In this document: positions 50,032-59,379 of the stretch, piece by piece
How positions within the stretch are numbered: the stretch's first letter is position 1
Layout: every line of letters starts with the position of its first letter
Assembly (NCBI RefSeq): GCF_000012305.1
Contig: NC_007204.1
Location: 2,418,001-2,482,000 of the forward strand
Direction of reading: 5' to 3'
Source: Psychrobacter arcticus 273-4
Lineage (GTDB): Bacteria; Pseudomonadota; Gammaproteobacteria; Pseudomonadales; Moraxellaceae
DNA: 64,000 nt
Position numbers and translations under genes: made by a program
Notes under the pieces: model-generated
Databases searched by the model: none
What the model was told of the DNA's origin: nothing
The model's input: only the letters and a program-made list of their open reading frames with translations

Positions 50032-50867
50032 TGGATTTATTTAAACGGCAAAAAATCCGCCTAGAAAAAGTAACGGACTCCGCGATTGAAGGCGAGACAG
50101 AGACGACAAAAAATGATGATTCGGGCGACATATTAAGTCCGTTGGCTGACATGCCTATTACTGAGCATCTCATTGAGCTGCGTCGACATCTGATTAAGAT
50201 ATGCGTTGCCGTACTGGTGATATTTTTAGCGTTGGTCGGTTTTTCACGCGAATTGTATGATTTTTTATCCAACCCATTGGTTGCCCAGTTGCCCGCCAAC
50301 TCAACGATGATTGCCACAGATATCACCTCAAACTTTATGGCACCGATACGCTTAACGATATTCGTCGCCGCATTTTTTGCAATGCCTTATATCTTGTATC
50401 AAATATGGTCTTTTGTGGCACCAGGCTTATATAAAAAAGAGAAGAAAGTCGCTATTCCAGTGCTGCTATCCTCTATATTTTTATTTTATTCTGGGGTGGC
50501 TTTTGCCTATTTTATTGTACTCAAAGGGGTACTGAAATTCTTTATCATGTTCGCGCCGCAGAATGTCTTGCCGATGACAGATATCGACAGTTATCTGAGT
50601 TTTGCGCTTAAGCTGTTTATGGTATTTGGGCTGACATTTGAGATTCCAGTCGTCACTTTGCTGTTGATATTGGTCGGCATCGTCTCCATTCAGAGCTTAC
50701 AAGATAAACGCCGTTATATTATTGTCGGCTGTTTTGCAGTCGCCGCAGTTGTCACACCGCCCGATGGGGTATCGATGTTGATGCTTGCCATTCCGATGTG
50801 GTTATTGTTTGAGCTGGGGTTGTTTTTGGCAAAAATATTAATTAAAGAAGATCGTAACCTTGCTTAA
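50031..50867 (+). CDS. tatC: Sec-independent translocase component TatC
   Basis: The core receptor of Tat export, with six predicted membrane helices over 278 residues. Family hallmarks are MPITEHLIELRRHLIK before helix 1, the proline-rich MPYILYQIWSFVAPGLYKKE segment, and LTFEIPVVTLLLILVGIV in the fourth helix. A basic N-terminal extension of about 40 residues precedes the core. Translation is probably coupled to tatB, since the genes overlap by one base. A terminator follows. Confidence 0.95.
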   Translation: MDLFKRQKIRLEKVTDSAIEGETETTKNDDSGDILSPLADMPITEHLIELRRHLIKICVAVLVIFLALVGFSRELYDFLSNPLVAQLPANSTMIATDITSNFMAPIRLTIFVAAFFAMPYILYQIWSFVAPGLYKKEKKVAIPVLLSSIFLFYSGVAFAYFIVLKGVLKFFIMFAPQNVLPMTDIDSYLSFALKLFMVFGLTFEIPVVTLLLILVGIVSIQSLQDKRRYIIVGCFAVAAVVTPPDGVSMLMLAIPMWLLFELGLFLAKILIKEDRNLA

Positions 50868-50921
50868 GCCGTAAATAAATACGGAATAACATATTGTTAT
50901 TCTTGTTAGCGATATATGCAC

Positions 50922-50956
50922 AAAAAAAGCCATTGTCTATGCAGTGGCTTTTTTTA
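50922..50956 (+). terminator. Rho-independent terminator after tatC
   Basis: A 14-bp stem (AAAAAAAGCCATTG / CAGTGGCTTTTTTT, one G-T) with a 6-nt loop. It overlaps any upstream extension of the helicase frame and so argues for the helicase start at 51003. Confidence 0.85.
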
Positions 50957-51002
50957 CCCCTCTTATTTTTTATCCTCTTTTAGTCTTTTAGGTAGCTTTG
51001 CT

Positions 51003-52502
51003 ATGTCCGCATCTATGCCAGCTTATATGAGCGATCCCACTGACGAGCAGCTCAGCGCCCTCAATATGGCGATGGATCACAAGTCTTTTAAAGTGGTCGC
51101 CTATGCCGGTGCCGGTAAAACAACAACGCTAAAATTGATTGGTGAGCGTTTGCGTGGACGCGGCTTGTATCTAGCCTTTAATAAAGCCATTGCCAATGAC
51201 GCCCGCGCAAAATTTCCGTCACATGTAGAGTGCCGTACCTTTCACTCACTGGCCTACCGTCATGTTGCCCGTGATATCACCGCAAAGCTGTCGTTACCTC
51301 GATTTTCACCCAAGCGTTTGGGTGATGATTTGGGTTTGCAACCAGTACAAGTACGCAGACAGATGGACGGCGTTAATAAATACATTACGCTCACGCCAGC
51401 ACGATTATCACGCTTCGTCAGCGATGCTATCAGCAATTTTTGTAGTACGCATGCCAGCTATCCTGCGCCAAGGCACATACTATTTCCGAGCTGGCTCGAT
51501 GGCTCAGATGCTGAACAGCTGCGCGAGATGCTCTACCCTGCTGTTGAGCAGCGTTGGCTACAATCAATTGATGCGCGCCACCCTGCTGGTATCGGTCATG
51601 ATATTTATCTAAAACTTTGGGCATTATCTAAGCCAAGCATCCCAGCGGATTTTATTTTATTCGATGAAGCGCAGGATGCTGACCCGCTTATGATGGGTAT
51701 TTTGACCCAGCAGCCTCGCCAAGTTATCTATGTGGGCGACGCTCATCAGCAGATTTATGAATGGCGCGGTGCGGTGAATGCAATGAAAAGACTGCCATTG
51801 CCGCAAACATTATTGACCCAGTCTTTCCGCTTTGGTGAGCCGATTGCTGAGATTGCCAACACGCTATTAAAGGCACTTCAAGAAGACGTACCGCTTAAAG
51901 GCAATCCTAACAAGCAGTCTTCTACGGATAAAGGCATGGTGCACAGTAAAAAAGACGCCATTCTTTGCCGTACGAATGCCGCGGCAATGTCACAGCTGTT
52001 AACTGGTCTAAAGCTTGGGCATAAAGTGGCACTACAAGCCGATACTGACCGCATGCTTAAATTCTGTCAAGCAGCCGAAAATTTAAAAAACGGTAAATCG
52101 GCGTACGGCGTACCCGAGCTAGCATATTTTTATAATTGGGGTGATGTACAAGAATATTCTGAGACCAATGAAGGTAGCGACCTAAAAACACTGGTGAAGC
52201 TAGTCGATGATCATGGTACCAATGTCTTAAGCCAAGCGGTCAATAGCTTATCAAGTATCGAGAATGCCGACTACGTCATCTCAACGGCGCATAAAGCCAA
52301 AGGGCTTGAGTGGGGAAAAGTGCAGTTGGACGATGATTTTTATTATGATGTGACCACCAATGCGGTAAAGATAAGCCCAGAAGAGTTGCGCTTGCTCTAC
52401 GTTGCTTGCACACGTGCCCAAAGTAACTTAGACATTCATAATATTAAAGACTTAATATCAGGGTTACAGACAGGGAAAAAAGTTGTTTTTGGTAATTCTT
52501 AA
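51003..52502 (+). CDS. UvrD/Rep-family helicase (Fbh1-like)
   Basis: A superfamily 1 DNA helicase of 499 residues from ATG 51003. Motif I is YAGAGKTTTL, followed by LAFNKAIANDA (Ia). Motif II is LFDEAQDADP, III is GDAHQQIYEWRGA, IV is TQSFRFGEPIAE, V is STAHKAKGLEW and VI is LLYVACTRAQ. All are intact. It is smaller than UvrD or Rep and has few accessory insertions, most like the Fbh1-type group known to restrain recombination. Role here is inferred. It stands between tatABC and dusC with no clear operon partner. Confidence 0.85.
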   Translation: MSASMPAYMSDPTDEQLSALNMAMDHKSFKVVAYAGAGKTTTLKLIGERLRGRGLYLAFNKAIANDARAKFPSHVECRTFHSLAYRHVARDITAKLSLPRFSPKRLGDDLGLQPVQVRRQMDGVNKYITLTPARLSRFVSDAISNFCSTHASYPAPRHILFPSWLDGSDAEQLREMLYPAVEQRWLQSIDARHPAGIGHDIYLKLWALSKPSIPADFILFDEAQDADPLMMGILTQQPRQVIYVGDAHQQIYEWRGAVNAMKRLPLPQTLLTQSFRFGEPIAEIANTLLKALQEDVPLKGNPNKQSSTDKGMVHSKKDAILCRTNAAAMSQLLTGLKLGHKVALQADTDRMLKFCQAAENLKNGKSAYGVPELAYFYNWGDVQEYSETNEGSDLKTLVKLVDDHGTNVLSQAVNSLSSIENADYVISTAHKAKGLEWGKVQLDDDFYYDVTTNAVKISPEELRLLYVACTRAQSNLDIHNIKDLISGLQTGKKVVFGNS

Positions 52503-52574
52503 CCTTTTTATCAGCCACTAGACTTGTCCCACGATGCCAATTTATAACGTCTTTATATTAATAAGTAATAAGCC

Positions 52575-53627
52575 ATGAATAACCAACAACCTGATATCTT
52601 GCCTCACTCTTTATCGCAAGCAATGCAAGAACGTCAAACGACCATAAAGCAATTATTTGCCAATCCAGTTCGTCTCCTCGCTCCTATGGAAGGTCTGACC
52701 GATCCATTAATGCGACAAATTCTGACCCAGATTGCAGCTGATTTAGGTCGTCCTTATGATTGGTCGGTGAGTGAGTTTATTCGGGTCACTCAGCATGTGT
52801 TGCCAGCCCATGTGTTTTATAAATATGTGCCCGAGCTACATCATGATGCAAAGACTGCATCCGGTACGTCGATTCATATTCAGCTACTTGGTAGTGAAGC
52901 ACAATTGATGGCAGAAAATGCGGCCCATGCTTGTGAGTTAGGTGCGCCTGCGATTGATATTAACTTTGGGTGCCCTGCCAAGACCGTCAATAGTCATCGG
53001 GGTGGCTCGGTGTTGCTTGATGAGCCTGAAGTGATGTACGACATTATCAGTGCCGTACGCCAAGCCGTGCCTGCCAACATACCTGTATCAGCGAAGATTC
53101 GCTTGGGATATACCGATACCAGTCGCATGGATGATATACGCGGAGCGATTGCTGCGAGCGGTGCTGATTGGCTAACCATTCATGCACGCACGAAAACCCA
53201 AGGTTATAAACCGCCTGCTTACTGGGATAAAATTCAAGCGTTCAACAGCCTAAAGATACCGGTGATTGCTAATGGTGAGATTTGGAATAGTGAGCACGCA
53301 CAAAACTGCATGGCGCAGTCAGGAACAACGCATTTAATGCTGGGACGCGGGGCTGTGACCCGTCCTGATTTGATTGCGCAGGTTGATTGTGGTTTAGATA
53401 GCGAGATGTCCAATACCCCAACCTTGTTATGGCAAGACCTGATTGCTCATCAGATTAGATTTTTGCAAGGCGCGGCAAAAAGCGATATCGTATTGGTCGG
53501 TCGTTATAAGCAGTGGCTAGCGATGCTCACCAAGGGCTATAGCGAGGCAAAGATATTATGGGATAGTATTAAAAGGGAAAAAAATAAGACAGCTATCATT
53601 AGCGCACTACAAATGAGTGGACGATAA
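52575..53627 (+). CDS. dusC: tRNA-dihydrouridine synthase C
   Basis: An FMN-dependent enzyme reducing uridine in the tRNA D loop. Its 350 residues include LLAPMEGLTDPL (34-45), the catalytic Cys133 in INFGCPAKTVN, the phosphate-binding IHARTKTQGY and IPVIANGEIW, and GRGAVTRPDL. The sequence follows DusC (U16) more closely than DusA or DusB, for example in SEFIRVTQHVLPAHVF and GRYKQWLAMLTKGY. The first 30 residues are an extension absent from E. coli. Confidence 0.9.
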   Translation: MNNQQPDILPHSLSQAMQERQTTIKQLFANPVRLLAPMEGLTDPLMRQILTQIAADLGRPYDWSVSEFIRVTQHVLPAHVFYKYVPELHHDAKTASGTSIHIQLLGSEAQLMAENAAHACELGAPAIDINFGCPAKTVNSHRGGSVLLDEPEVMYDIISAVRQAVPANIPVSAKIRLGYTDTSRMDDIRGAIAASGADWLTIHARTKTQGYKPPAYWDKIQAFNSLKIPVIANGEIWNSEHAQNCMAQSGTTHLMLGRGAVTRPDLIAQVDCGLDSEMSNTPTLLWQDLIAHQIRFLQGAAKSDIVLVGRYKQWLAMLTKGYSEAKILWDSIKREKNKTAIISALQMSGR

Positions 53628-53676
53628 CGTTAGCTGCCTTTATCTTAGAATAAACGTCATTCTTACTCAAACACCG

Positions 53677-54102
53677 CTACATACTAATCCGAATCGATAA
53701 GTAAAAGAGCATGAGACAGCAGGCAATAGAAAGCCCCCAAAGAATGGAGCGAAACATGGCTAAATTGGTAATATAGGCGACGCAAAAACCGATGCGAATG
53801 AGCACGTATAGCCAAGCCAATGTATTCACAATCATCTGTGGCACAAAAAACAGCATCGCTGCCAAGACTGCGGCTAAGAATACTGGCAAAGTCTCATAAC
53901 TATTCTGCTGCGCGGCATTAGCACGTGCCGCAGCGCCTGTCGTGCCTTGTAAAAACTCTCGCGGATGGGCATTATCAGCCAAATTAAAACCGCCGAGCAT
54001 TTTTGCAGTCAATGCCATTGTTAATGGCAACAGACTTGCTACCACCATTGCCCAAATGGCTGATGCTGCGGTATCAGAGACCAATCCTAAGAATAAATTC
54101 AT
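53677..54102 (-). CDS. MAPEG-family membrane protein
   Basis: An integral membrane protein of 141 residues with four predicted helices (about 9-32, 66-85, 88-112 and 118-138). The MAPEG family groups glutathione-transferase-like and eicosanoid-related membrane proteins. The segment RANAAQQNSYETLPVFLAAV is its signature, with conserved Arg, Asn and Glu residues. The ATG at 54102 is preceded by GCGAG at a good distance. A TTG at 54105 is also in frame. It is followed on the same strand by nothing else. Function is unknown. Confidence 0.85.
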   Translation of the reverse strand: MNLFLGLVSDTAASAIWAMVVASLLPLTMALTAKMLGGFNLADNAHPREFLQGTTGAAARANAAQQNSYETLPVFLAAVLAAMLFFVPQMIVNTLAWLYVLIRIGFCVAYITNLAMFRSILWGLSIACCLMLFYLSIRISM

Positions 54103-54116
54103 CAATATACTCGCCT

Positions 54117-54530
54117 TTATCCTGCGATAACTTCAAAGTCATGCGTCACATTGACTCCGCCTTGTACCAGCATTCGGCTGGCTGAGCAGTATTTTTCTGC
54201 GGATAATTTGATGGCTTTTTCTACTTGGCTGTCTTTGACATCTTGTCCCGTCACCACAAAATGCATATGGATATCAGTATAGACAGCCGGTACGGTTTCA
54301 GCACGTTGAGCAGTCAATTCACAACGTACGTCAGTCACTTCTTGACGTGATTTCTGTAGAATTGCCACTACATCATAGCTGGCACAACCACCCAATCCCA
54401 ATAAGATAAGCTCCATAGGGCTTGCGCCTTTTTCTTTATCGGCATCGATTTGCACATTGTGACCTGATGGCGATACACCCATAAAAGCTTTGTTTTCTTG
54501 CCATGTAACGCTTGCTTTAGATTCTGACAT
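54117..54530 (-). CDS. OsmC-family protein
   Basis: An OsmC/Ohr-fold protein of 137 residues from ATG 54530 (AAGG upstream). Upstream frame to 54599 is not conserved-looking. Two redox cysteines are present, in LGGCASYDVV and SAEKYCSASRML, as in the peroxide-reducing members. GASPMELILLGLGG is the family helix. The overall type is YhfA-like. It lies 14 bp upstream of the MAPEG gene on the same strand, so the two are probably co-transcribed. Confidence 0.88.
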   Translation of the reverse strand: MSESKASVTWQENKAFMGVSPSGHNVQIDADKEKGASPMELILLGLGGCASYDVVAILQKSRQEVTDVRCELTAQRAETVPAVYTDIHMHFVVTGQDVKDSQVEKAIKLSAEKYCSASRMLVQGGVNVTHDFEVIAG

Positions 54531-54707
54531 GTTTGATGACCCTTGTTTTATTTGATAATAAATTTTTATTGATGCAATATCTGAGAGTATTTTGATCAAT
54601 CTGATATTTTATTGTTGATTTAGATAAGCAGAATATGACTAGTGTAGCATAAGCTAAAACGAGATTTTATGAATCAAAAACTTGTGTCATTGCTTGGATT
54701 ACCAAGT

Positions 54708-54845
54708 TATAGTTGAAATACTTTAAAGTCGCTACAGTACTACTGGTGTAAATTTTTTGCAGCCTCTGTCTGCGTAGGCACAGCAAGCAAGAAAAATTTG
54801 CACCAGTAGTACGTGTTGTATCGATATTACTTTTCACCGACTATA
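54708..54845 (+). repeat. 138-bp interspersed repeat, copy H
   Basis: Full-length copy with a fully paired stem: left arm GTACTACTGG, right arm CCAGTAGTAC, against GTATTGCTGG / CCAGCAGTAC in copies C, D and I. The paired changes keep complementarity. The rest of 54531-55140 has no gene. A lone TATAAT at 55068-55073 may serve rppH. Confidence 0.93.
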
Positions 54846-55140
54846 GTGCTAAAAGTCATTACCCCCTAAAGCATCAGCATTGATAACGATACAGCCTTGC
54901 TGGAAACATACAAAAGTCTGCTTAAAAAGACCTATATAACCTCTTGATCTTAAATCATTAAAGCTGTGAAACATTTTATAGCAAAATACTGTTACACATT
55001 TTGCTTGTTTCTTGGTTTAATAACGGTAATGAATCTTATTTTGTCAAAGTATCGATAACAGTTACCCTATAATAATTACGATTGCTGTTACTGTACATTG
55101 TTGAAATAAGCTATTTTTGAACATTTTAAAAGGTTAAGTC

Positions 55141-55662
55141 ATGATAGATGCAGACGGCTTTCGTGCCAATGTCGGCATCATCTTGGCAAATACACAAGGG
55201 CAAGTCCTGTGGGCAAAACGTATTGGTCACAACGCTTGGCAGTTCCCTCAAGGCGGTATCGACCGTGGGGAGACGCCGATGGATGCGATGTATCGCGAGC
55301 TCTGGGAAGAGGTCGGTCTACATCCACGCCATGTCGATCTGTTGGCGGTCACGCAAGATTGGTTGCGCTATCGTCTGCCAAAACGCTACGTGCGTCATGG
55401 GCAGTACCCTTTGTGTATTGGGCAAAAACAAAAATGGTTTTTGCTACGCTTAGATGAGCCGAATACTCAACATATCCGCTTTGATGAGGGGAAAGCAGAG
55501 TTTGATAACTGGCAATGGGTCAGCTACTGGTATCCACTTGGACAAGTGATTCACTTTAAACGCGGAGTATATCGTCGCGCCTTGCAAGAATTGGTACCTG
55601 AACTACCGCTCCAACAAGGACTTATTATTCCAGAACAAAACAATCATTTGCTCCAATTCTGA
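55141..55662 (+). CDS. rppH: RNA pyrophosphohydrolase
   Basis: Removes pyrophosphate from the 5' end of mRNA and so starts RNase E decay. In 173 residues the Nudix box is at 38-60 ([20 protein letters not shown] then VGL). The N terminus [15 protein letters not shown] and WFLLRLDEP are characteristic of RppH. A long perfect terminator follows. In enterics ptsP, lgt and thyA lie downstream of rppH. Here lgt is only 2.8 kb away, but ptsP is not present in between. Confidence 0.94.
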   Translation: MIDADGFRANVGIILANTQGQVLWAKRIGHNAWQFPQGGIDRGETPMDAMYRELWEEVGLHPRHVDLLAVTQDWLRYRLPKRYVRHGQYPLCIGQKQKWFLLRLDEPNTQHIRFDEGKAEFDNWQWVSYWYPLGQVIHFKRGVYRRALQELVPELPLQQGLIIPEQNNHLLQF

Positions 55663-55699
55663 TTTTTAAAACACGCGGATGCTTTTATTTTCTAGCATA

Positions 55700-55745
55700 C
55701 AATACGAGAAAGCCTGTATCACTGGATACAGGCTTTCTCGTATTG
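55700..55745. terminator. Bidirectional terminator between rppH and the alcohol dehydrogenase
   Basis: Perfect 21-bp arms (core GAGAAAGCCTGTATC / GATACAGGCTTTCTC) around an ACTG loop, between convergent genes. The flanking T content is modest. Confidence 0.8.
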
Positions 55746-55758
55746 ACGATTGCTAAAA

Positions 55759-56853
55759 TTATGGCTTAATAGCAATTTTCAATACGCCATCACGCTGATG
55801 CATAAATAAGTCATAGGCTTCTACAATGTCGTCTAGGGCGTAAGTATGAGTCACCATTTCAGAGAAATCGACACGACCTGATTCTACTACATTCAGGAGA
55901 CGACGCATACGCTCTTTACCCCCTGGACACAAGGCTGTGCGGATAGTGTGGTCACCAAGACCAGAAGCAAAGTATGCCATCGGGATTTTTAAGTCTGCGG
56001 AGTAAACGCCGAGGCTTGATAAGGTACCGCCTGGCTTTAATACCTTAATCCCTTGCTCAAACGTGGATTGTAAGCCCAGTGCTTCAATACTGCTATCAAC
56101 ACCACGGCCACCAGTGATTTTCATAATCTCGTCAACAACATCAACTTCTTTAAAGTTGAGGGTAATATCTGCCCCCAGTTTTTTAGACATGGCTAAGCGC
56201 TCATTGTTACCATCAATGGCGATGATGGTCGAGGCGCCTCTCAGTTTTGCGCCAGCGGTCGCGCACAAGCCGATTGGCCCTTGCGCGAATATAGCAACGA
56301 TATCGCCAATTTTGATATTGGCGTTTTCTGCGCCCTTAAAGCCAGTTGACATGATGTCTGGACACATCAGTACCTGCTCATCGGTCAGACCATCAGGTAC
56401 AGGCGCTAAGTTAGCCTGCGCATCGGGCACTAAAACGTATTCTGCTTGTGTGCCATCAATGATGTTGCCAAAGCGCCAACCGCCAGTTGCTTTATAGCCG
56501 TGGCAAGCACACGTGCCATCTGGCTGAATGTAACCGCCATCTTGTGAAGGGAATCCATCTTGGCTGGCATAAGAGGTAAAACTTGGGCAAATTGCACCAG
56601 CGATGACGCGCTGACCTTCTTGATAACCCATTACCGCACTACCGAGCTTTTCGATAATACCGACTGGCTCATGACCAATGGTTAGTCCTTTGGCAACAGG
56701 ATACTCACCCTTAAAAATATGAATATCTGTACCACAAATAGTGGTTGTGGTGATCTTTATTAGTGCATCATTTGGACCCACATCGGGGATTTTTTTCTCA
56801 GCAACTTCAATTTTACCTGGCTCAATAAATATTAGTGACTTCATCATACTCAT
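55759..56853 (-). CDS. Zinc-dependent alcohol dehydrogenase
   Basis: A medium-chain dehydrogenase of 364 residues. Catalytic zinc ligands are Cys40 (TTICGTDIHIFKG), His61-Glu62 (TIGHEPVG) and an aspartate in LMCPDIMSTG. The cofactor fold begins at GDIVAIFAQGPIGLCATAGA. The sequence resembles the secondary-alcohol (isopropanol type) dehydrogenases, with an extra Cys/Gly-rich loop (SQDGGYIQPDGTCACHGYKA) where structural zinc normally sits. The substrate is not certain. A textbook ribosome site AAGGAG lies 6 nt before the ATG. Confidence 0.88.
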   Translation of the reverse strand: MSMMKSLIFIEPGKIEVAEKKIPDVGPNDALIKITTTTICGTDIHIFKGEYPVAKGLTIGHEPVGIIEKLGSAVMGYQEGQRVIAGAICPSFTSYASQDGFPSQDGGYIQPDGTCACHGYKATGGWRFGNIIDGTQAEYVLVPDAQANLAPVPDGLTDEQVLMCPDIMSTGFKGAENANIKIGDIVAIFAQGPIGLCATAGAKLRGASTIIAIDGNNERLAMSKKLGADITLNFKEVDVVDEIMKITGGRGVDSSIEALGLQSTFEQGIKVLKPGGTLSSLGVYSADLKIPMAYFASGLGDHTIRTALCPGGKERMRRLLNVVESGRVDFSEMVTHTYALDDIVEAYDLFMHQRDGVLKIAIKP

Positions 56854-57072
56854 GTCATACTCCTTGTTTTAACACTTATTTAGTCCGTACTGGTTATCAA
56901 TCATTACGTTAGAGATTAGTAGCAAATTTTAGCAATCTACTCATTTAGTCTATGCTATAAAAATGGCAATTTAAAGTAAAAATCCACAATTTTTTTAAGG
57001 AATTTACGCTTACCTGTTGTTTTAATGTTAAATTAAAATTGAGTGTCACTAAAAGTAAATGAAATTTTTTAT

Positions 57073-57957
57073 TTACTGGTTACTGATGTGATGTCGATAT
57101 GCCCGACTGTTTAGTCGAGCCGTATAATTGGCTTGCGAGCTGGTAGACTGCGCATCATGACTTACCGTTAAAATACTTTGAGTACGTGTGCCGTAAATTG
57201 GCATCGTCACCTTAAGCCCTGTTAAAGCCACAGGCTCAATATAAATAGCGGATAATGCATGCTCAAGGTCAATATCGACTCCGGTATCGGGCAGCTCATC
57301 TGTTGGCGCTGGAGTAGTATCAGACAGTACAGCAAAGGCCGCGTCTTGCCAATACTCAGGTATCCCGTCCTCGCTAATCAGTGGCAGCACTTCTTGACGA
57401 AATCTGGCACGTAATCGCTCTGTTTTAAACCAAGCCTCTTCCGGCTGTCCATTAGAGAATACGTGTAGCCCTGCATATAGTGGCGTGGGCGCATGACCGC
57501 GATTATTGACGATTACGGCCTGCTTGGCATCACCAACAATCAAATTAAAGCCAGCATAATCTTGTAGGTTAATTTGCCGTGCAAACGCTATTGGACTCAG
57601 GGTGCTGGTCAAAAAATCAGTCACTAGCACCCCCCGTGAGCGCTCATTCGTACTTGCCTGCACACCATCGCGAAAATTCAGTACTGCCGCCCAGCGTCCA
57701 TTTTGGTGATAGCATTCATGTTGGCTATTGTTTGCGTTATCATTTTGACTGTCAGTCGTTTGTCGCGATGGAGACATCGGTTGCTGATGAATACCCAACC
57801 ATGTGCCGCCGCCTTGACTGTCGCGCCCGGCATAAATGGGTTTATCAAGCCACTGATGTAATGCTTCGGTTGGACGCTGCAAAAACTCATCGCGATTAGA
57901 CAATAGTACCAGTGGCAACTCATCAAACAATTGCCAAGCGATGGCGACAATACACAT
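57073..57957 (-). CDS. NRDE-family (TANGO2-like) protein
   Basis: A 294-residue Ntn-hydrolase-like protein of the NRDE/TANGO2 family. It begins MCIVAIAWQLFDELPLVLLS with a cysteine at position 2 and the name-giving NRDE at 21-24. YAGRDSQGGGTWLGI follows, then RSRGVLVTDFL and ALSAIYIEPVALTGLK. A Asn/Ser/Gln-rich loop interrupts residues about 62-85. In eukaryotes the family is linked to haem handling and Golgi organisation. The bacterial role is unknown. Single gene. Confidence 0.88.
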   Translation of the reverse strand: MCIVAIAWQLFDELPLVLLSNRDEFLQRPTEALHQWLDKPIYAGRDSQGGGTWLGIHQQPMSPSRQTTDSQNDNANNSQHECYHQNGRWAAVLNFRDGVQASTNERSRGVLVTDFLTSTLSPIAFARQINLQDYAGFNLIVGDAKQAVIVNNRGHAPTPLYAGLHVFSNGQPEEAWFKTERLRARFRQEVLPLISEDGIPEYWQDAAFAVLSDTTPAPTDELPDTGVDIDLEHALSAIYIEPVALTGLKVTMPIYGTRTQSILTVSHDAQSTSSQANYTARLNSRAYRHHISNQ

Positions 57958-58007
57958 AACATTTCCTAAATTATAATTATGTCAATGACGGTTATTTCAA
58001 TGACGGT

Positions 58008-58145
58008 TATAGTTGAAATACTTTGAAGTCGCTACCGTATTGCTGGTGTAAATTTTTTGCAGCCTCTGTCTGCGTAGGCACAGCAAGCAAGAAAAATTTG
58101 CACCAGCAGTACGTGTTGTATCGATATTACTTGTCACCGACTATA
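58008..58145 (+). repeat. 138-bp interspersed repeat, copy I
   Basis: Full-length copy with two private changes (ACTTTGAAGTC and TTGTCACC). Left arm GTATTGCTGG, right arm CCAGCAGTAC. It lies 50 bp upstream of the NRDE gene and 278 bp upstream of lgt. Confidence 0.93.
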
Positions 58146-58391
58146 GTTAAGTTATTACCCATTATTTAAGCCTTAACTATAGCATAGCTTTATGCTGCCT
58201 TATCCGCTCTCTATCCACACTGAATCAATACTGATTGGTTAAACTTATCAGTCAGACATGGCTTATTATTTATATGAATTTTTGCTATGATACACGGAGA
58301 AAATATGTGTATTTTGCGCTCCGATTTATTTATTAACTTGCTGATTCATAGTGATTAATAGTATTATTTTTTATCCCGATTACCTCACACT

Positions 58392-58407
58392 GCACGCGTG
58401 CACGCGT
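58392..58407 (+). repeat. Tandem GCACGCGT motif before lgt
   Basis: Two exact copies of GCACGCGT are adjacent, 16 bp before the lgt ATG, which makes a GC-rich, partly palindromic block in AT-rich surroundings. It takes the place where a ribosome site would be expected to begin. Apart from repeat copy I, the rest of 57958-58422 holds no other feature. Confidence 0.55.
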
Positions 58408-58422
58408 CAATAAGTAACTATT

Positions 58423-59307
58423 ATGATGATTCATCCTCAGTATGATCCTGTAGCATTAGCACTTGGACCTATCGAAATCCATTGGTATGGGCTGATGTAT
58501 TTGCTGGCATTTGCTACCGCTTACGGTCTGGCTTGGTATCGTAGCAGTAAACGCGACAATTGGACCACCGATATGGTGTCTGATTTGGTATTTTATGGTG
58601 CGCTTGGTGTGATCTTAGGCGGTCGTATTGGCTATGTGCTGTTTTATCAGTTCGGTGAGCTGGTACAAAACCCTGCTTATCTATTAAAAGTTTGGGAAGG
58701 CGGCATGTCTTTCCACGGCGGTTTTATCGGTGTCATGTTGGGCATGTGGTTCTTTGCTCGTAAATATAAGAAAACTGCCTTCCAAGTATTCGATTTTATC
58801 GTGCCTTGTGTACCAACAGGCTTACTGTTTGGTCGCATCGGCAACTATATTAATGGCGAGCTATGGGGGCGCGTATCAGACGGTGGCTATAACTGGCTGA
58901 CCTACTTTCCGCAAGCTGCTGCCTTTGATATGGAGCAATTACAGAGTAATCCACAATTGCAAGAGTTGATAATTGAGGTTAATGGTCAATATGTGTTGCC
59001 TCGTCACCCATCTCAGCTATACGAAGCTTTTGCTGAAGGTCTGCTGCTATTTATCTTCTTATGGTGGTATTCATCAAAACCACGTCCACGTATGGCCGCC
59101 TCTGCTGTATTCTTGCTAGGTTACGGCATCAGCCGCTTCATCATCGAATTCTTCCGCCAGCCCGATGTTGACCAAGGATTCATTTTATTAGGCTGGATGA
59201 CCAAAGGGCAGCTATTGAGCGCACCAATGATCATTGCTGGCTTAATCATGCTGATTTATGCTTACAAACGCGGTATCTATGATTGGGGTAAGCAGGCGGC
59301 TTATTAA
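58423..59307 (+). CDS. lgt: Phosphatidylglycerol-prolipoprotein diacylglyceryl transferase
   Basis: The first enzyme of lipoprotein maturation, transferring diacylglycerol to the lipobox cysteine. Its 294 residues contain about seven membrane helices, the HGGFIGVMLG segment (His98-Gly-Gly) and the Lgt signature GRIGNYINGELWGR (137-150). The C-terminal SRFIIEFFRQPD is also conserved. The ATG is doubled (58423 and 58426) and no strong ribosome site is present. It heads lgt-thyA-folA. lnt, the last enzyme of the pathway, is 37 kb away in this window. Confidence 0.95.
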   Translation: MMIHPQYDPVALALGPIEIHWYGLMYLLAFATAYGLAWYRSSKRDNWTTDMVSDLVFYGALGVILGGRIGYVLFYQFGELVQNPAYLLKVWEGGMSFHGGFIGVMLGMWFFARKYKKTAFQVFDFIVPCVPTGLLFGRIGNYINGELWGRVSDGGYNWLTYFPQAAAFDMEQLQSNPQLQELIIEVNGQYVLPRHPSQLYEAFAEGLLLFIFLWWYSSKPRPRMAASAVFLLGYGISRFIIEFFRQPDVDQGFILLGWMTKGQLLSAPMIIAGLIMLIYAYKRGIYDWGKQAAY

Positions 59308-59379
59308 GCCTTATTTTTAGCAAATAGCTGTTAAACATTATATTGATGATGCGTTTTAAAGTGCGTGAAGAGTAATTTT

